From Eutreptiella sp. 'Long Island Sound 2002' (lineage: Eukaryota > Euglenozoa > Euglenophyceae > Eutreptiales > Eutreptiaceae), in assembly GCA_964036045.1 (NCBI GenBank), contig OZ038380.1, positions 65,828,591-65,892,590 of the forward strand: a stretch of DNA of 64,000 nucleotides, written 5' to 3'. The notes beneath the pieces are model-generated. The model was not told the DNA's origin and searched no databases. It worked only from the letters and a program-made list of their open reading frames with translations. The position numbers were made by a program, and so were the translations under genes. How positions within the stretch are numbered: the stretch's first letter is position 1; each line of letters begins with the position of its first letter. This document shows positions 1 through 10,488 of this stretch, in pieces.

Positions 1-3000
1 CTCCCGTGCCGCGGTTTGTCGTGTGTTGTGCGCGCTTCCCGGGTTCCCGGCACCCGATGGCCGTTGTTGCTTGGCACCTGTCCTTGTCCCGTGGTTCCGG
101 CCGGCGGCGTGCCTCTGTGGCGTGCCTCGTGGCTCCGCGTTGGTGTGCTGCGCCTCGTCCAGTCCAATCGCACTCGGTGCTCCGGCAGCTTTCCCGTTGA
201 CGTGGTGCCTTCCCCCATCCCGGGGGCCGTCACCCCCTGCTTTACTGGGTGGCTGCGCTGGGTAAGTAGAGGCGGGCCAAGAATGGGGCTCATTGTGCCT
301 GCCGCTGGCCCCTGCCGAGGCAGGGGCGCTGGGCGCGCTCCGCGTCGTACCCGTTCGGGGCCCCGCGATGGGGTTGTCCCTGGCGGGTCCCTCCGGCTTT
401 TGTCTTGGGCTGCGTGCGCTGCGGTGGTTTGGCGTGTGTGTACTCCGTTACTGACGCGTCCGGATTCTCGTACCGTCCGTCTATTGACGGGGGACTTCGG
501 GGGTGCACCTGGGCTGTTTCGTGTTGACGCTGACACCTCCCCTTCGGGTCGGAGGACGCCACACCCGGGTCCCGTGCGTGTGTGCCTGCGTGTGCTCTTC
601 TTGGCCAGGTCGGGCGGGCCAGCCTCCCGGCCCCGGTATGGTGCGCCTCACCTTTCCTGTGGTCGTTTTGTCCATCTTCTTTGTTCGGCCCTCTCCGGGC
701 TGGGGTTGCCCGTGCTTCGGCTGTGTGTTTGGTTTCTTTGTTTGTTTGTTTGTTTGCTTTTTTTTCCTTGTTTGTTCCTTCCCCGTGTCTTCCCTTCTCC
801 TTTCTCGCGCCCCCGCTGTCTCCGGCGTTTTGTGCTTCCCGGCCCTTGGTGCCGTGGGCCTTGGCGCTCTTCGTTTGCTCCTGCTCCCCCCCCACACCCC
901 GCCCTCCCCCCCCACCTTTTTTTTTCCTTGTTTTTCCGGTGTTTGTTCCTTTCCCTTTCTTCCCACCTCCCCTCTTGCGCCCCCACTGTCTCCGGTGTTT
1001 TGTGCTTCACCGCCCTGGGTGCCCTGGGCCTTGGCGCTCTTCGTTTGCTCCTGCCCCCCCCCCCAAACACCCCCCTTCCCCCCCCCTCTTTTCTTTCCTT
1101 GTTTTTCCTGTGTTTTTTCCTTTCCCTTTCTTCCCACCACCCCTGTCGCACGCCCGCTGTCTCCGGCGTTTTGCGCTTCCCGGCCCCGGGTGCCCTGGGC
1201 CTTGGCGCTCTTCGTTTGCTCCTGCCCCCCCCACACACCCCCTTTCCCCCCCATTTTTTTCCTTTTTTTTCCTGGGTTTGTTCCTTTCCCTTTCGTCGCA
1301 CCTCCCCTCTCAAGCCCCCGCTGTCTCCGGCTTTTCGTGCTTCCCGGCCATGGGTGCCCTGGGCCTTGGCGCTCTTTGTTTGCTACTACCCCTTACCAAC
1401 CCCCCCCCGTTTTTTTGTTTTTTTGTGTTTTTTTTGCCCCCTCCTGCCCCTCCCCGCGCCTCCCTTGTCTCGTTTTCTCCGTTGTTTCCGCCCCTTGGTG
1501 CCTTGAGCCTCGGAGCTTTGTCTCTGCCCGCCCCTCGCGCCCTCTCTCTCTCGCTCTCTCCCTTTTTCTTTTTGTTGTTTTTTTGCGTTCCCACTTTTCC
1601 TTGGTCCCGGGCGCTCTTGGTGCTCTTGGCCTCTGCCCCGCCTGGCTGGGTTTCTCTTTCTTCCTCGTTGTGCGGCCTTGCTTGTGGTGTTTGCGCTGTG
1701 TGCTGGGGCTCTGCCCCACCCCCCCCCCCCCCCCGGTGGCTGCTCGTGTTTCGCTGTGTCTGGTGTCTTGTTGTGCGGTGCCGCGGTCTGTTGTGGGCTG
1801 TTTTGTGTGGTTCGTGGCGTTGTGCGGTGTTCTTCGGTGCCGTGTGGTGTGTTGTCGTGCTGTATTGTTGGGTTGGCGCTCGCTGTCTCCCGTGGGCGCT
1901 GCGTCCCCTTTTTTGCGTTGATGTCGTGCGGTGCCTTGTTGTGCGGTGCATTTTTGTGCGGTGTTTTATCGTGGGTGTTGCCGTCGCGCGTTGTTGTGTG
2001 GTGTGTTGTGGTGTGTGTTGTCCTTGTGAGCGGTGTCGTCTTGTCGTTGGGTCTGCCGCGTTGTGTGGGGTTTTCCTTCCTTTCCCCGCCCCCGCTGCTG
2101 CCCCCTGTTGCCGTTACCTGGTCCCCTGTCGTGGCGCGTTGTTGTGTTCTGTCCTGGGGTGCGGTGCTGTGTTGGTCTGTTGTGCCGCATGCCGTGTGGT
2201 GTGTTGCTGTCCGCGTCGTTTCTTGCTGGTGCTGCCCCGTTGCTTCGTTCGCGCTGGCTGGTGCTGTGTGTTGTTACCTGTGGTTGCTGGATGTTCGCTG
2301 CTGGGTCTGGTTGCCCGCTGTTGTTTTCCACTGGCGTGCTTTGGTGCGGGTGCTCATGCCCGGCCGCGTGGCTTGCTGCCCTGCTGTGTGCTTTGGTTTG
2401 TTGTGGCGCCCCGCTCCCCTGTGCTGTGTCCTGTGTTCTGTGGCGCTATGTTGCCGTGTGGTGCCGTGCTGTGGTGCCCTGCTGTCCGTTTTCTTTTGTT
2501 ATGTGGTAGGTGTGGTCTCTGTGGCGCTGTGTTGCCCCTTGGCGCCGCCTGTGGTGCATTGTGCTCTTCTCCTTCGTGTCGTGTTCTGTGCCGCCGTCGT
2601 GTCGCCCTGTGCCTTGCTCTGCTGCCGTTTGGGCGCTGTTTTGTGCCTTGTTTCGCTGCCGCTGTTTGTTGGAGGGTCTGGCTGCCTGGTTTGGTTTTCT
2701 GGTGGCGCGTGTCTGCCCCGCTGTCCTTTTCTGGCCTCTGGCCGCCCGCCCTGTTGTCTGGTCTGCTGGTGCGGTGTCCCGTGGTGTTCTGCGCCCTGTG
2801 CTGTGTCCTGCGTTGCTGTGCGGCCTTGTGGTGCTGTGCTGTCTGGCTGTGTTGTGCGTTTGTCCACGCTGCTCAATTTGTTTTTCCTTGCGTCCTCTAC
2901 GCCTCTGCAAAAATCCCCTGCTGTTTCTCTGCACCTTTGATAAGTTTCTGAAAAACAAAGATTAAAATGTTTCTCATTACTACACATCACTCACACACAG
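1..3000 (+). repeat. A-poor dispersed repeat, copy A (5' end outside window)
   Basis: The plus strand is almost free of A between about 480 and 2900, being C/T-rich first and then G/T-rich. The stretch matches 58205-60470 from its first bases, through the 'ggcggcgtgcctct' and 'cgctggggtttgcc'-like segments, to a shared end with 'tgcaaaaatcccctgct' followed by an A-rich tail. Long reading frames are open in all frames of both strands because stop codons need A on one strand and T on the other, so I call no gene. Copy B lies directly downstream of a 210-bp satellite; copy A is cut by the window edge where that satellite would be. Function unknown. Confidence 0.75.
780..1440 (+). repeat. Tandem repeat, about 170 bp x 4, inside copy A
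   Basis: The segment 'ctgtctccgg' followed by 'ttttgtgcttc' and 'gggccttggcgctctt' recurs near 816, 986, 1158 and 1321, a spacing of 163-172 bp. Each unit has a C-run ('ctgccccccc') and a T-run. Copy B carries a single recognisable unit near 58990, so the array expanded in copy A. Confidence 0.7.
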
Positions 3001-4375
3001 TCGGACAGAATTTTCATTGATGTGATCACCGTGTGTGCATGTCATCCTCCGAATCTTCCAAACGGTACACCACGCATTCCTTTACACCCACTTAACCTAA
3101 AATCAACATAAAAATCAGTAGTAGGCCTGGCAGCTGGGCCTTGTGCCAAAAGAAGGTGTGCTAGGCCCATCCCGGGGCCTTGCCCATCTTGGCATGCGTG
3201 CTGAAAGTAGGAAAATGGGTATGTATGACACAATTGGTGCCTGTACCGACTCCTTTGGCATTGCCATTGTCGCCCGGGCGCGCAATAGACAACAAGAGGC
3301 ATCCCCTCCCCCTCAGAATTGTGGTTGATTGACCGGATTGGAAAAAAACGAGGGGACGAAGGCGGTGATCTTGAGTGTAGAAAACTACAACAAATAGCAT
3401 CCCCGTAAAGCATGCCGTTGACGGCACAAATGCAATGCGGGAAGCATCACAAAAAAATACACGCAAAAAATATATAAAATTCATGTGGCCCTTCGGCCAC
3501 ATGCTAGGCTTGGTTGATGAGGGGCACACCCCTGATCAATCACGCCTAGCAAGCCGTATTTGATGTCCTTGGTGGCAGGGTGGATCTCATTTTGTGTCAA
3601 TGTATCCACCCGAGTAATTCCCAAATTGGTCAAAAAAATAGCCAAAAACTGCTCCAGAAACCATAAAAATAGCCGTAAATCCGCAAAACGCCACCAAATT
3701 CAATAAACAAAGTTGGTTTTCTAAGGTTTCCATGCAAGCCAGTCATTTTACGTGGCTATAACATGGATTCAATCAGCGCGTAGCAGCCTTTGCACAATTC
3801 AGCCCAGTTTTGATGGAGACTGGTTGAAAAATTCCTTCAAACCCTGCCAACTCTTCCAAACGGGCATAAACGGGGCAAACCAAGGTGGTTTTCTGCGTTT
3901 TTTCATCGAGGCGGTCATTTTGAGGGGCAAGGGTGAAGGGGTGATAGAGCCGGAATTTTGACGTCAGGGGGTTCCCCATTATAGGGGGTTGGAGGTGGCC
4001 TTCGACTCGTGCGGAGGGGGCCCCTCCCCCTCTCCGCGCACGTGGCAAGGCGGGCTGGGGGGCCCAGATTGAACAAGAGCTGATCACGGAGAATTAGCGC
4101 TGAGGACAGGTTTCAAGGTGTGTAGTACGTCAGGGTAAGCAAGGTGTTACGTCAGCTTTTGCGTCAGGGTTTTTGAGCCAAACAAAACCATATCAAAACC
4201 ACCTTCTCACCTGCTAGTGTCCGTTTCTGTGGGGCAAGCTGCACAGAAACCGAGCCTAGCCACTGGCCTTTCTTGCAAACCTTGCATCGAGGGGCAACGA
4301 TATTCTCAAACGGGTTGAACCTGCGCTTTTGGTAACAGTCTGCCGCATTTCGCTACAAAAAAAAATTTCGGCCAC
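3000..4375. other. Non-coding stretch with a dispersed repeat segment
   Basis: I see no convincing gene; the reading frames here are short and lack recognisable motifs. From about 3640 to 3960 there is a segment with 'caaagttg', 'tcagccc', 'gagactggttgaaaaa' and 'tcatttt..aggggyaa' that recurs near 46060-46330. In both places it lies on the side of an 11-bp minisatellite, though on opposite sides. It may be the body of an unclassified repeat that includes the minisatellite. Confidence 0.45.
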
Positions 4376-5063
4376 CTCGCTCTCCTGTCTCCATCCTGTC
4401 ACCTCCCTGTCGCCTCCCTGTCGCTGTTTTGGCACTTTTAGCCCCCTGTTGCTCCCCTGTCGCTTCCCTGTTGCTTCCCTGTCCCTCTCCTGTCGCTCCC
4501 CTGTCGCTCCCCTGTCGCTTCCCTGTCCCTCTCCTGTCGCTCCTCTGTCGCTCCCCTGTCGCTTCCCTGTCCCTTTCCTGCTGCCCTCCTGTCGCTATTA
4601 TGTCGCTTTCTGTCGCTTCCTGTCCTTTCCTGTGGCCATGCTACTTTTTGCCTGGCGCCTTCCTGTTGCTCTCCTCTCGTTCCCCTGTTATTCCCTCCTG
4701 TCGCTCTCCTGTCGCTATTTCCTGTTGCCTTCCTGTAGCCCTCCTGTCGCTTGCCTGTCGTCTTCCTGCCGCCTCCCTGTCGCCTCTTTGTCGCCTCCCT
4801 GTCGCCTCCCTGTGGCCTCCCTGTGGCCCAACGTGGTAACGAGTCGCTCTCCTGTCGCTTGCCTGTCGCTTGCCTGTCGCTTGCCTGTCGCCTTCCTGTC
4901 GCCTCCATGTCGGCTTCCTGTCGCCTCCCTGTCGCCCAACGTGGTTACCCTGCCGCTCTCCTGTTGCTTGCCTGTCGCTTGCCTGTCGCTTGCCTGTCGC
5001 TTGCCTGTTGCCTTCCCGTCGCCTCCCTGTTGCCTGCGTGTGGCCTCCCTGTCGCCCAATGTG
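4376..5063 (+). repeat. 11-bp minisatellite, array 1 (CCTGTCGCYTS units)
   Basis: About 60 imperfect units of an 11-bp motif, CCTGTCGC followed by three variable bases (TTG, TTC, CTC, CTT). It is interrupted by near-identical spacers containing 'cccaacgtggtaac'. The right edge 'cccaatgtgttaccctattg' is shared with array 2. Because 11 is not a multiple of 3, the peptide repeats every 33 bp, giving long but meaningless reading frames on both strands. Confidence 0.9.
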
Positions 5064-5459
5064 TTACCCTATTGCTGGAAAGCCACAAACACCTCAAACG
5101 GGCAGTTCGATAGTAACAAAAATGTTCTTTGTTCATGCCGAATTGTCAGATATTGCCTTAGCAAACCTCCCCGGGGGTGTGCAAAGCAATGATGCAAACC
5201 GCAGATCGATGGTCCATGCATTTGCATTGTTTGACAATCCTAAATTCCTAACACTCTTGGTGATCTACTATGCACATTTGCATGGTCGCTCAGCTGTAGG
5301 CTCCCAACCATTTTGCAAATCAAACTGAATCTCACAATGATGTAGTACAGACGCCGCCAAGAATGAGTAGGTCAACTCATTATATTCGTACCATCCACCT
5401 CAGCTCTTAATTCGATGAAAAAGCCCAAACTTCTTGATGTTGGAGAATGTGTTCTCAAC
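5064..5459 (-). pseudogene. Harbinger-like transposase relic, C-terminal half
   Basis: Read on the minus strand, this fragment encodes a segment with AVENTFSNIKKFGLFHR, matching the E-containing end of DDE transposases of the PIF/Harbinger (DDE_Tnp_4-like) type. The sequence is nearly the same as 42606-43018, where the relic continues without interruption. Here it is cut at 5459/5460 by the LTR of the chromovirus, and the other half resumes at 22029. Other frames contain stops, so it is non-functional. The family call rests on motif reading and on the N-terminal helix-turn-helix visible only in the second copy. Confidence 0.6.
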
Positions 5460-7990
5460 AGCGGTACCCAGAACCCCATGGCTAGGGTAGGGCATACAAC
5501 CGGTCTCCGGTCCACTAACCCCATGTACGGAAGGGAAGACGCCCGTTGACTCCCGGTGCGAGCCCGGCAGGAGCGTGTTCCGTGCGGTAAAGCCCCGCAT
5601 CGGCAACCGATGCGCCGCCAGCGGAGATTTATATATCAGAATATCAGGAATCAACAGGGTTTTATTTTCATATTGCTTCCGTCAATTTTTACGCTTCCGT
5701 TCTGATATTCACTGTTTTGACAGTTGGCGGTTAGTTCGCGACTTTAGCGTAACCGCCGGTTTAGCTGTTATCTACACATATTTTAGCGCAATCCGTGACG
5801 AAGACTCTAAAGTCTTCAGGAATTGCATTGATGCATCCGCAATTTTCACATTCTACACTCGCAACCTTAATCCGAATTTTTCAGGATGTCGAAATCGGTT
5901 TCTCGACTTCGATATCCCCGCACTTGATTTGACCTGTTTCGAGTGGACCTACGTGCTTCCCTATGCACGAATCAACTTTCCTTTTGTCTTGCCCTCCCTT
6001 TGTCTCAGAGATATGGGCAAAACAAAGTTGATTTGTGAGGCCACTTGTGAGGGTCATATCTCGTGCCGCTTGCGAGGAATGACAATACGGAAACGTGGGA
6101 TGTATTCACAATACTCCCGACGTAATTTAGGAAGCTTTATATGCCTTGCGTCTCCACACGTGCGCACTAGCGTAATGGATCATGGTCAAGAGGGTAGAGT
6201 TTGCGTTATAACTCTTTGGCCATGATATTGCGTGCGTTAGGATAACTTTCGAGTGTAGCGCGCGAGTGTTGGTGTTGCATAGGAACTTTCCTTGAGTTCC
6301 TATGAGCGATTGACACAAAGTTATGCCCTTGGAGGGGCATGACATATCGTGGGGGGAGCTACCTTTTTAGGCAATATGTGGTATGTGCCATGTGTTGTAT
6401 TGCTTGCCCATTTGGCGGGTTTGGCTAAGAGCGATACACCCACCAATGGACCTCATATTGCACGAGGCCCTTCCTTATACTCCCCACGATCAATTGCAAG
6501 CCTAACCTTCGTGGAGGAAAGCTGGTGTGGCGATCCCAAAGCGATGCGTTGGGAGCAAGGTGTGTGTTTTGCAATCTTCCATACTTTCATGTGCCCACTT
6601 GGGAAGTAGCGCTCGTGACCTTTCAAAGCGCCCCAAGTGGAGCACATATGTGGAATCGAATGTGACTTGATACCAATCCTATGGCACACTCCGGTCCAAG
6701 CCGGGCATGTGCCTCATTTGCCCCAACCATGAGTGTGCGCATTTTCGGCCATTTTGAGCAATTTTCCACATTTTCTGCCCGCCGTGCACTATGTTAAGCC
6801 CACCCGTGCACGCCGGACGCATGGACCAATGGACCATATATGACATGGGTGTTATGCATATTAGTCCCCATGGTTCACACACCACGTGGGCGAAGCGGAG
6901 CAACCTTCGTTAAGGTGTTAGCCCAAAGTGAGTGTGGGCAGTTTTGCCATTTTGGCATTTGTGGACCCAATTGGGATTGTCACCGGGCCGAGTGGCATGG
7001 AGATCTTTGGGAGCCAAGGGCATGGGAGTCTGTGTTGGACTCCTGGTGGATTGCGTATGGGATGGCAGATCTGATCTCCAAGCCGGCGTGGAGATATACT
7101 ATTGGGGGCACCCCCGATTTTGGCTCATTTTCAGTAGCCAAAATGACCCCATTTTGGGACCCCAATTTCACCCCTCCGTGTGGTCAATCAGCGGCCCCAT
7201 ATCTCTATGCCCACAGGGAGCCCGGATCTGATTTCAAGTCGTACACTCAGGGATGAGCCCCAGGTCCTGCCTCCTATCCTGTGAGCAATTGGCCTCGCCC
7301 TGGCCGGGCGGGCCACGCGTGAGAATGGTGCCAGTTTTGGGTGATTTTGGCATCATGACCCCACTTGAAGAACCCGTGGTGCCCTGATGCCGGGACCTCA
7401 GAGGGAACCAGGTTGGGTGAGGCTTTCACGGAGTTTCTATTCGAAGGGCATAGGGTCGGTTGCCTCGTCCCTACCTCTGGCGGGTCCGGACGAGGGGTCA
7501 ATTTTGGAGATTTTTGAGCTAATATCAGTTTGGGCTGAAACAGCCCATTTTCAGCCACCAACTCCTGGGGGATATCGGCGGGGCCATATCTCTGGCTCAG
7601 AGTGGAGTTAGGACCTGCGATTGGGGGAGCATAGGGAGCCACTGTCGGTTGGCCTGGGAGTTGCTTGGTTCCCAGGAACTCGTCTGTGGCTGGGCGGAAC
7701 ACCTCCCCCATTGGCAGGGTTTCAGGGTCCGGAATGAGCAGGGCATGGGTTGTGTTTGAGCGCCCGCCCCCACCAGCCACTGAGAGGGTCCGACCTGGGA
7801 TGGGGATACGAGTTGGGACTGAGTGTCTATTGTCCTGTGATGCACTTACCCCAGTCCAGTCTTAACCCCATGTGTACATATCCTGATGTGTTGCTGTACA
7901 TACTTTTGTTCCCTCGTTTCAGAGTGGCAAGGATCCTGAAACGCTTTGTCACATGACACGAGCGTAATGATGCCCTTGTGAGCGTAGTGC
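5460..7990 (+). repeat. 5' LTR of element 1
   Basis: This is collinear with 19041-21959 from 'agcggtacccagaacccc' to 'gcccttgtgagcgtagtgc', with scattered single-base differences. It lacks about 390 bp present in the 3' copy (20239-20632). Its first bases (TGA) are missing or replaced by the flanking transposase sequence. A 216-codon frame at 5575-6225 is open in both LTRs, but the differences between the copies mostly change amino acids, so I do not call it a gene. Promoter elements could not be pinpointed. Confidence 0.85.
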
Positions 7991-8257
7991 AGCGGCGCAG
8001 CAGCTCGCAGCTCGCAGCCCGCAGCGCAGCGCAGCGGCTTGCAGCGCCGCCCAGCGACAGCGCCGAGTCCGTGAAGGAAGTGCAGGGAGCAGAACTCCGT
8101 CATCAACGAGTTCCCTCGGCCGACCAGCAAGGCCGCACTCCCAGTTACAGCAACCACTTCCACAACCACCGGCCGACCAGCACCGGCCGCACTCCCAGTC
8201 CAGTGCTGCATCACCCACCTCAACAACCACCCCAGGACCACCCAATCGAGAGCACCG
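7991..8257 (+). other. Leader between 5' LTR and gag of element 1
   Basis: A GC-rich stretch begins with a run of 'gcagc/gcagcg' words (about 7990-8050), followed by short repeated words such as 'ccgaccagcaccggccgcactcccagt'-like segments near 8140-8200. I could not identify a tRNA primer-binding site directly after the LTR. Confidence 0.4.
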
Positions 8258-8899
8258 ATGGTGAACTGGGACGAGGCGGGCAAGACGTGACCGCAGCTCC
8301 ACCCCCATGCGGCGCGCCTACTGCGTGGGTTGCTGTGGGGGCAGCAATACCGCCACAGCAATCCGCAGTGCGAAGGCGGCATGCCCGGGAGCTTCGAGCT
8401 CCGTGAGGACATGGGCGAGGACCGCCTGCGGGCAGGGGAGGAGTGGCTGCGGGCGGAAGGGTATGTGTACCGCTTCCGCCGCAAGCGTTAAAGGACCTGG
8501 ACCCGGCCAGACAGGCCCGGCGAAGGGCTGCGCCCGGACGGGATTGAGGAGGACGGGAAGCCGAACGAGTACCCGTCGGGCGCCTCGATCAACGTCTTCA
8601 TTTGGGACATGATCGAGAAGAACTTCCCGGAACCGGGGAGCGAGCGCAGGCTGCAAGGCAGCAGCAGCAGCGCGTCTCCGGGGAAGGAGAAGCGGTCTGC
8701 CGGGGACAGGAAGCGAGACCGGAAGTGGCGGGAGTACCAGGAGTCCCTGGCCGCCGAAGCCGCCCAAGGCGACAAGGGCGGAACCCCAGCCCCCAGTCCG
8801 AACGGGCCAATGGCGGTCACCACCCCGGCTCCACCACCCTTGGCGACTACCTCCAAGTCGCCAAGCAGACCAAGGCCAAGCCCTGTCGGCTGCTCCTGA
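8258..8899 (+). pseudogene. Gag N-terminal region of element 1, with two in-frame stops
   Basis: A frame starting with ATG at 8258 (MVNWDEAGKT) stops at TGA 8288-8290, resumes, stops again at TAA 8489-8491, then runs on to 8899. Between the stops it encodes a plausible protein including QYRHSNPQC and a charged stretch LRAGEEWLRAEGYVYRFRRKR-like segment; after the second stop come INVFIWDMIEKNFPEPGSE and a basic stretch. The composition resembles the rest of gag rather than random sequence. Its position at the start of the internal region and the mutational stops suggest the decayed N-terminus of the gag polyprotein. No database family is claimed. Confidence 0.45.
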
Positions 8900-10302
8900 G
8901 GAAGTCAGGCCTCAGCAGCGACGTGGAGTCGGCCCACCGCGGGAGGATGCCGGCCGACCAGGCGAGCTCCAGCAGCAGCGTCGCTCCCGACCAAAGGGAC
9001 GTGGCGCGCGCCTGTGAGCGCGCCTGTGGGGTGCCCTGCAACCTTCGGGTTGCCCAGCAACGGGCCACGCAGCAGAAGGCTGCCGTGGAGGGAGCCGTCG
9101 GCATCGCCCAGCAGGAGGCTGCGGAGTGGCAGCATGGCATGGCCATCCACGCCTCGACCGTGGCGGCCATTGCGGCCGGACTCACGGCCGCAGCCGCCCG
9201 TGAGGCAGCGATTGCCCAGGTCAAGGGTGAGGTGGCGGCAGCCGACGAGGAAGCCCGCCTGACGCAGGAGGCCATGGCCTGCAAGGAGGCCGAGGTGAAG
9301 GCGCTGGAAGAGGCGCTTGCCCAAGAGAGGGCAAAGAAGGAGGCGGAGGAAAGGGCCCACGCCGAAGCAACGGCTAAGGCCCAGGCGGACGCCGCCAAGA
9401 AGGACGCCATCGAGGCCGCGCGACGGAAGGTCGCTGAGGAGAGGGCCAAGACGGAGGCGGAGTTGGCGGCGTTGGAAGCAGGGAAGGCGCGGCTGCAGCA
9501 GACCCGGGAAGCCGAGGCGGCTCGTGCCCGGGAGGAAGCCGAAGTGCGGGCTGCCGCAGCCACCGCCGCCGCAATGGAGGAGGCAGAGGCCAAAATCCGC
9601 CGCGAGACTCCCCCGGGAGGATCACGAGTGGAGACCCTTCGAAAGCTTTTCGAAGGGGACGCCTCCTCCAAGATGACGCTGGATGAGGCGGACACGGGCA
9701 GCAGTGGGAGCAGTGGCCCCACTGCCCATCGACGGAGGAAGGGCAAGGGGAAGACCCCCGAGAGGCCGCGGAGGCCAGCGGGTGGACACCCCCGCGGAGG
9801 GACCCCTTCTTCACCGCCAGCGACGGGGATGAACGAGGCCGCCAACATCGCCGAGTGGTGGCTCGGACGGGCGGAGGAGGCGGAGACGTCCCCATGGAGC
9901 CGGAAGGTGAGGATGAGGATCTCCCTCCTCCCTACCGGAGCTCGGAGTCTGCCGAGACCGAGACGCCCAGGTGGGGCGACATGGACGAGGATGACGACAT
10001 GGACTTCGACATCACGAAGAAGCGCCCATCCTGGGACCCACCGAGGCGACCTGGCGGAGACCCACCGGGACCCCCTGGCGGAGGACCATCAGGACCCCCT
10101 GGAGGACGCCCACCAAGTGGACCCCCTGGAGGCGGACCACCGGGCAGGGGAGGGCCCCCTTGACCGGGCGGACCCAGCGGAGGCCCTCCTGGAGGACCCC
10201 CTGGGGACCCCGACGACCCACCAGGGGACGGCGACCCGGATGCCACCCAGCGGTGGATTGTCTACCTCCGCAGGAGGGTCCATTTCCTCGAGCGCGAGGT
10301 AG
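8900..10302 (+). pseudogene. Gag-like coiled-coil and PPPY region of element 1
   Basis: In the frame open from 8602, codons from about 8950 to 9650 encode an Ala/Glu/Lys/Arg-rich heptad region (for example KEAEVKALEEALAQERAKKE), a clear long coiled coil. After a basic stretch (RRRKGKGKTPERPRR) the likely coding frame shifts near 9855. The next frame encodes an acidic segment with LPPPY at 9921-9935 and then many GGPPxGPP repeats, ending at a stop near 10160. Coding then continues in another frame through QRWIVYLRRRVHFLEREVDTG. The changes of frame imply at least two indels. Role inferred: structural gag segment, with the coil for assembly and PPxY resembling a retroviral late-domain motif. 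Confidence 0.5.
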
Positions 10303-10488
10303 ACACGGGCAAGGGCGAGATGACTCGCATCGCCAGGGTCGCCGCGCGCGCACAGGGAGAGCTGGACATCGCCATGATCGAGATGGTCAAGAGCGCCAGC
10401 GTCGCCACTGCCACCCAGAAGCTGCTGGACATCGCCAGAGGGCAAGACCAGGTCGCTGAACAAGGTCATCAGCGGCCTGCAGCAGAGG

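Noticed and set aside
582-2951. 789-codon and other long frames in copy A
   Set aside because: All six frames are open because of A depletion; no motifs, and peptides are Cys/Leu/Pro/Arg low-complexity.
4376-5063. Possible CRISPR array
   Set aside because: Units are 11 bp with no unique spacers, and the context is eukaryotic.
4329-5192. Frame through the 11-bp minisatellite resembling a repetitive Cys/Pro/Leu/Val protein
   Set aside because: Translation of an 11-bp repeat; the peptide period of 33 bp is arithmetic, not biology.
5575-6225. 216-codon frame in the 5' LTR, also open at 19156-19806 in the 3' LTR
   Set aside because: The two versions differ at many residues and most nucleotide differences change amino acids, so there is no sign of selection on a protein; no motif recognised.
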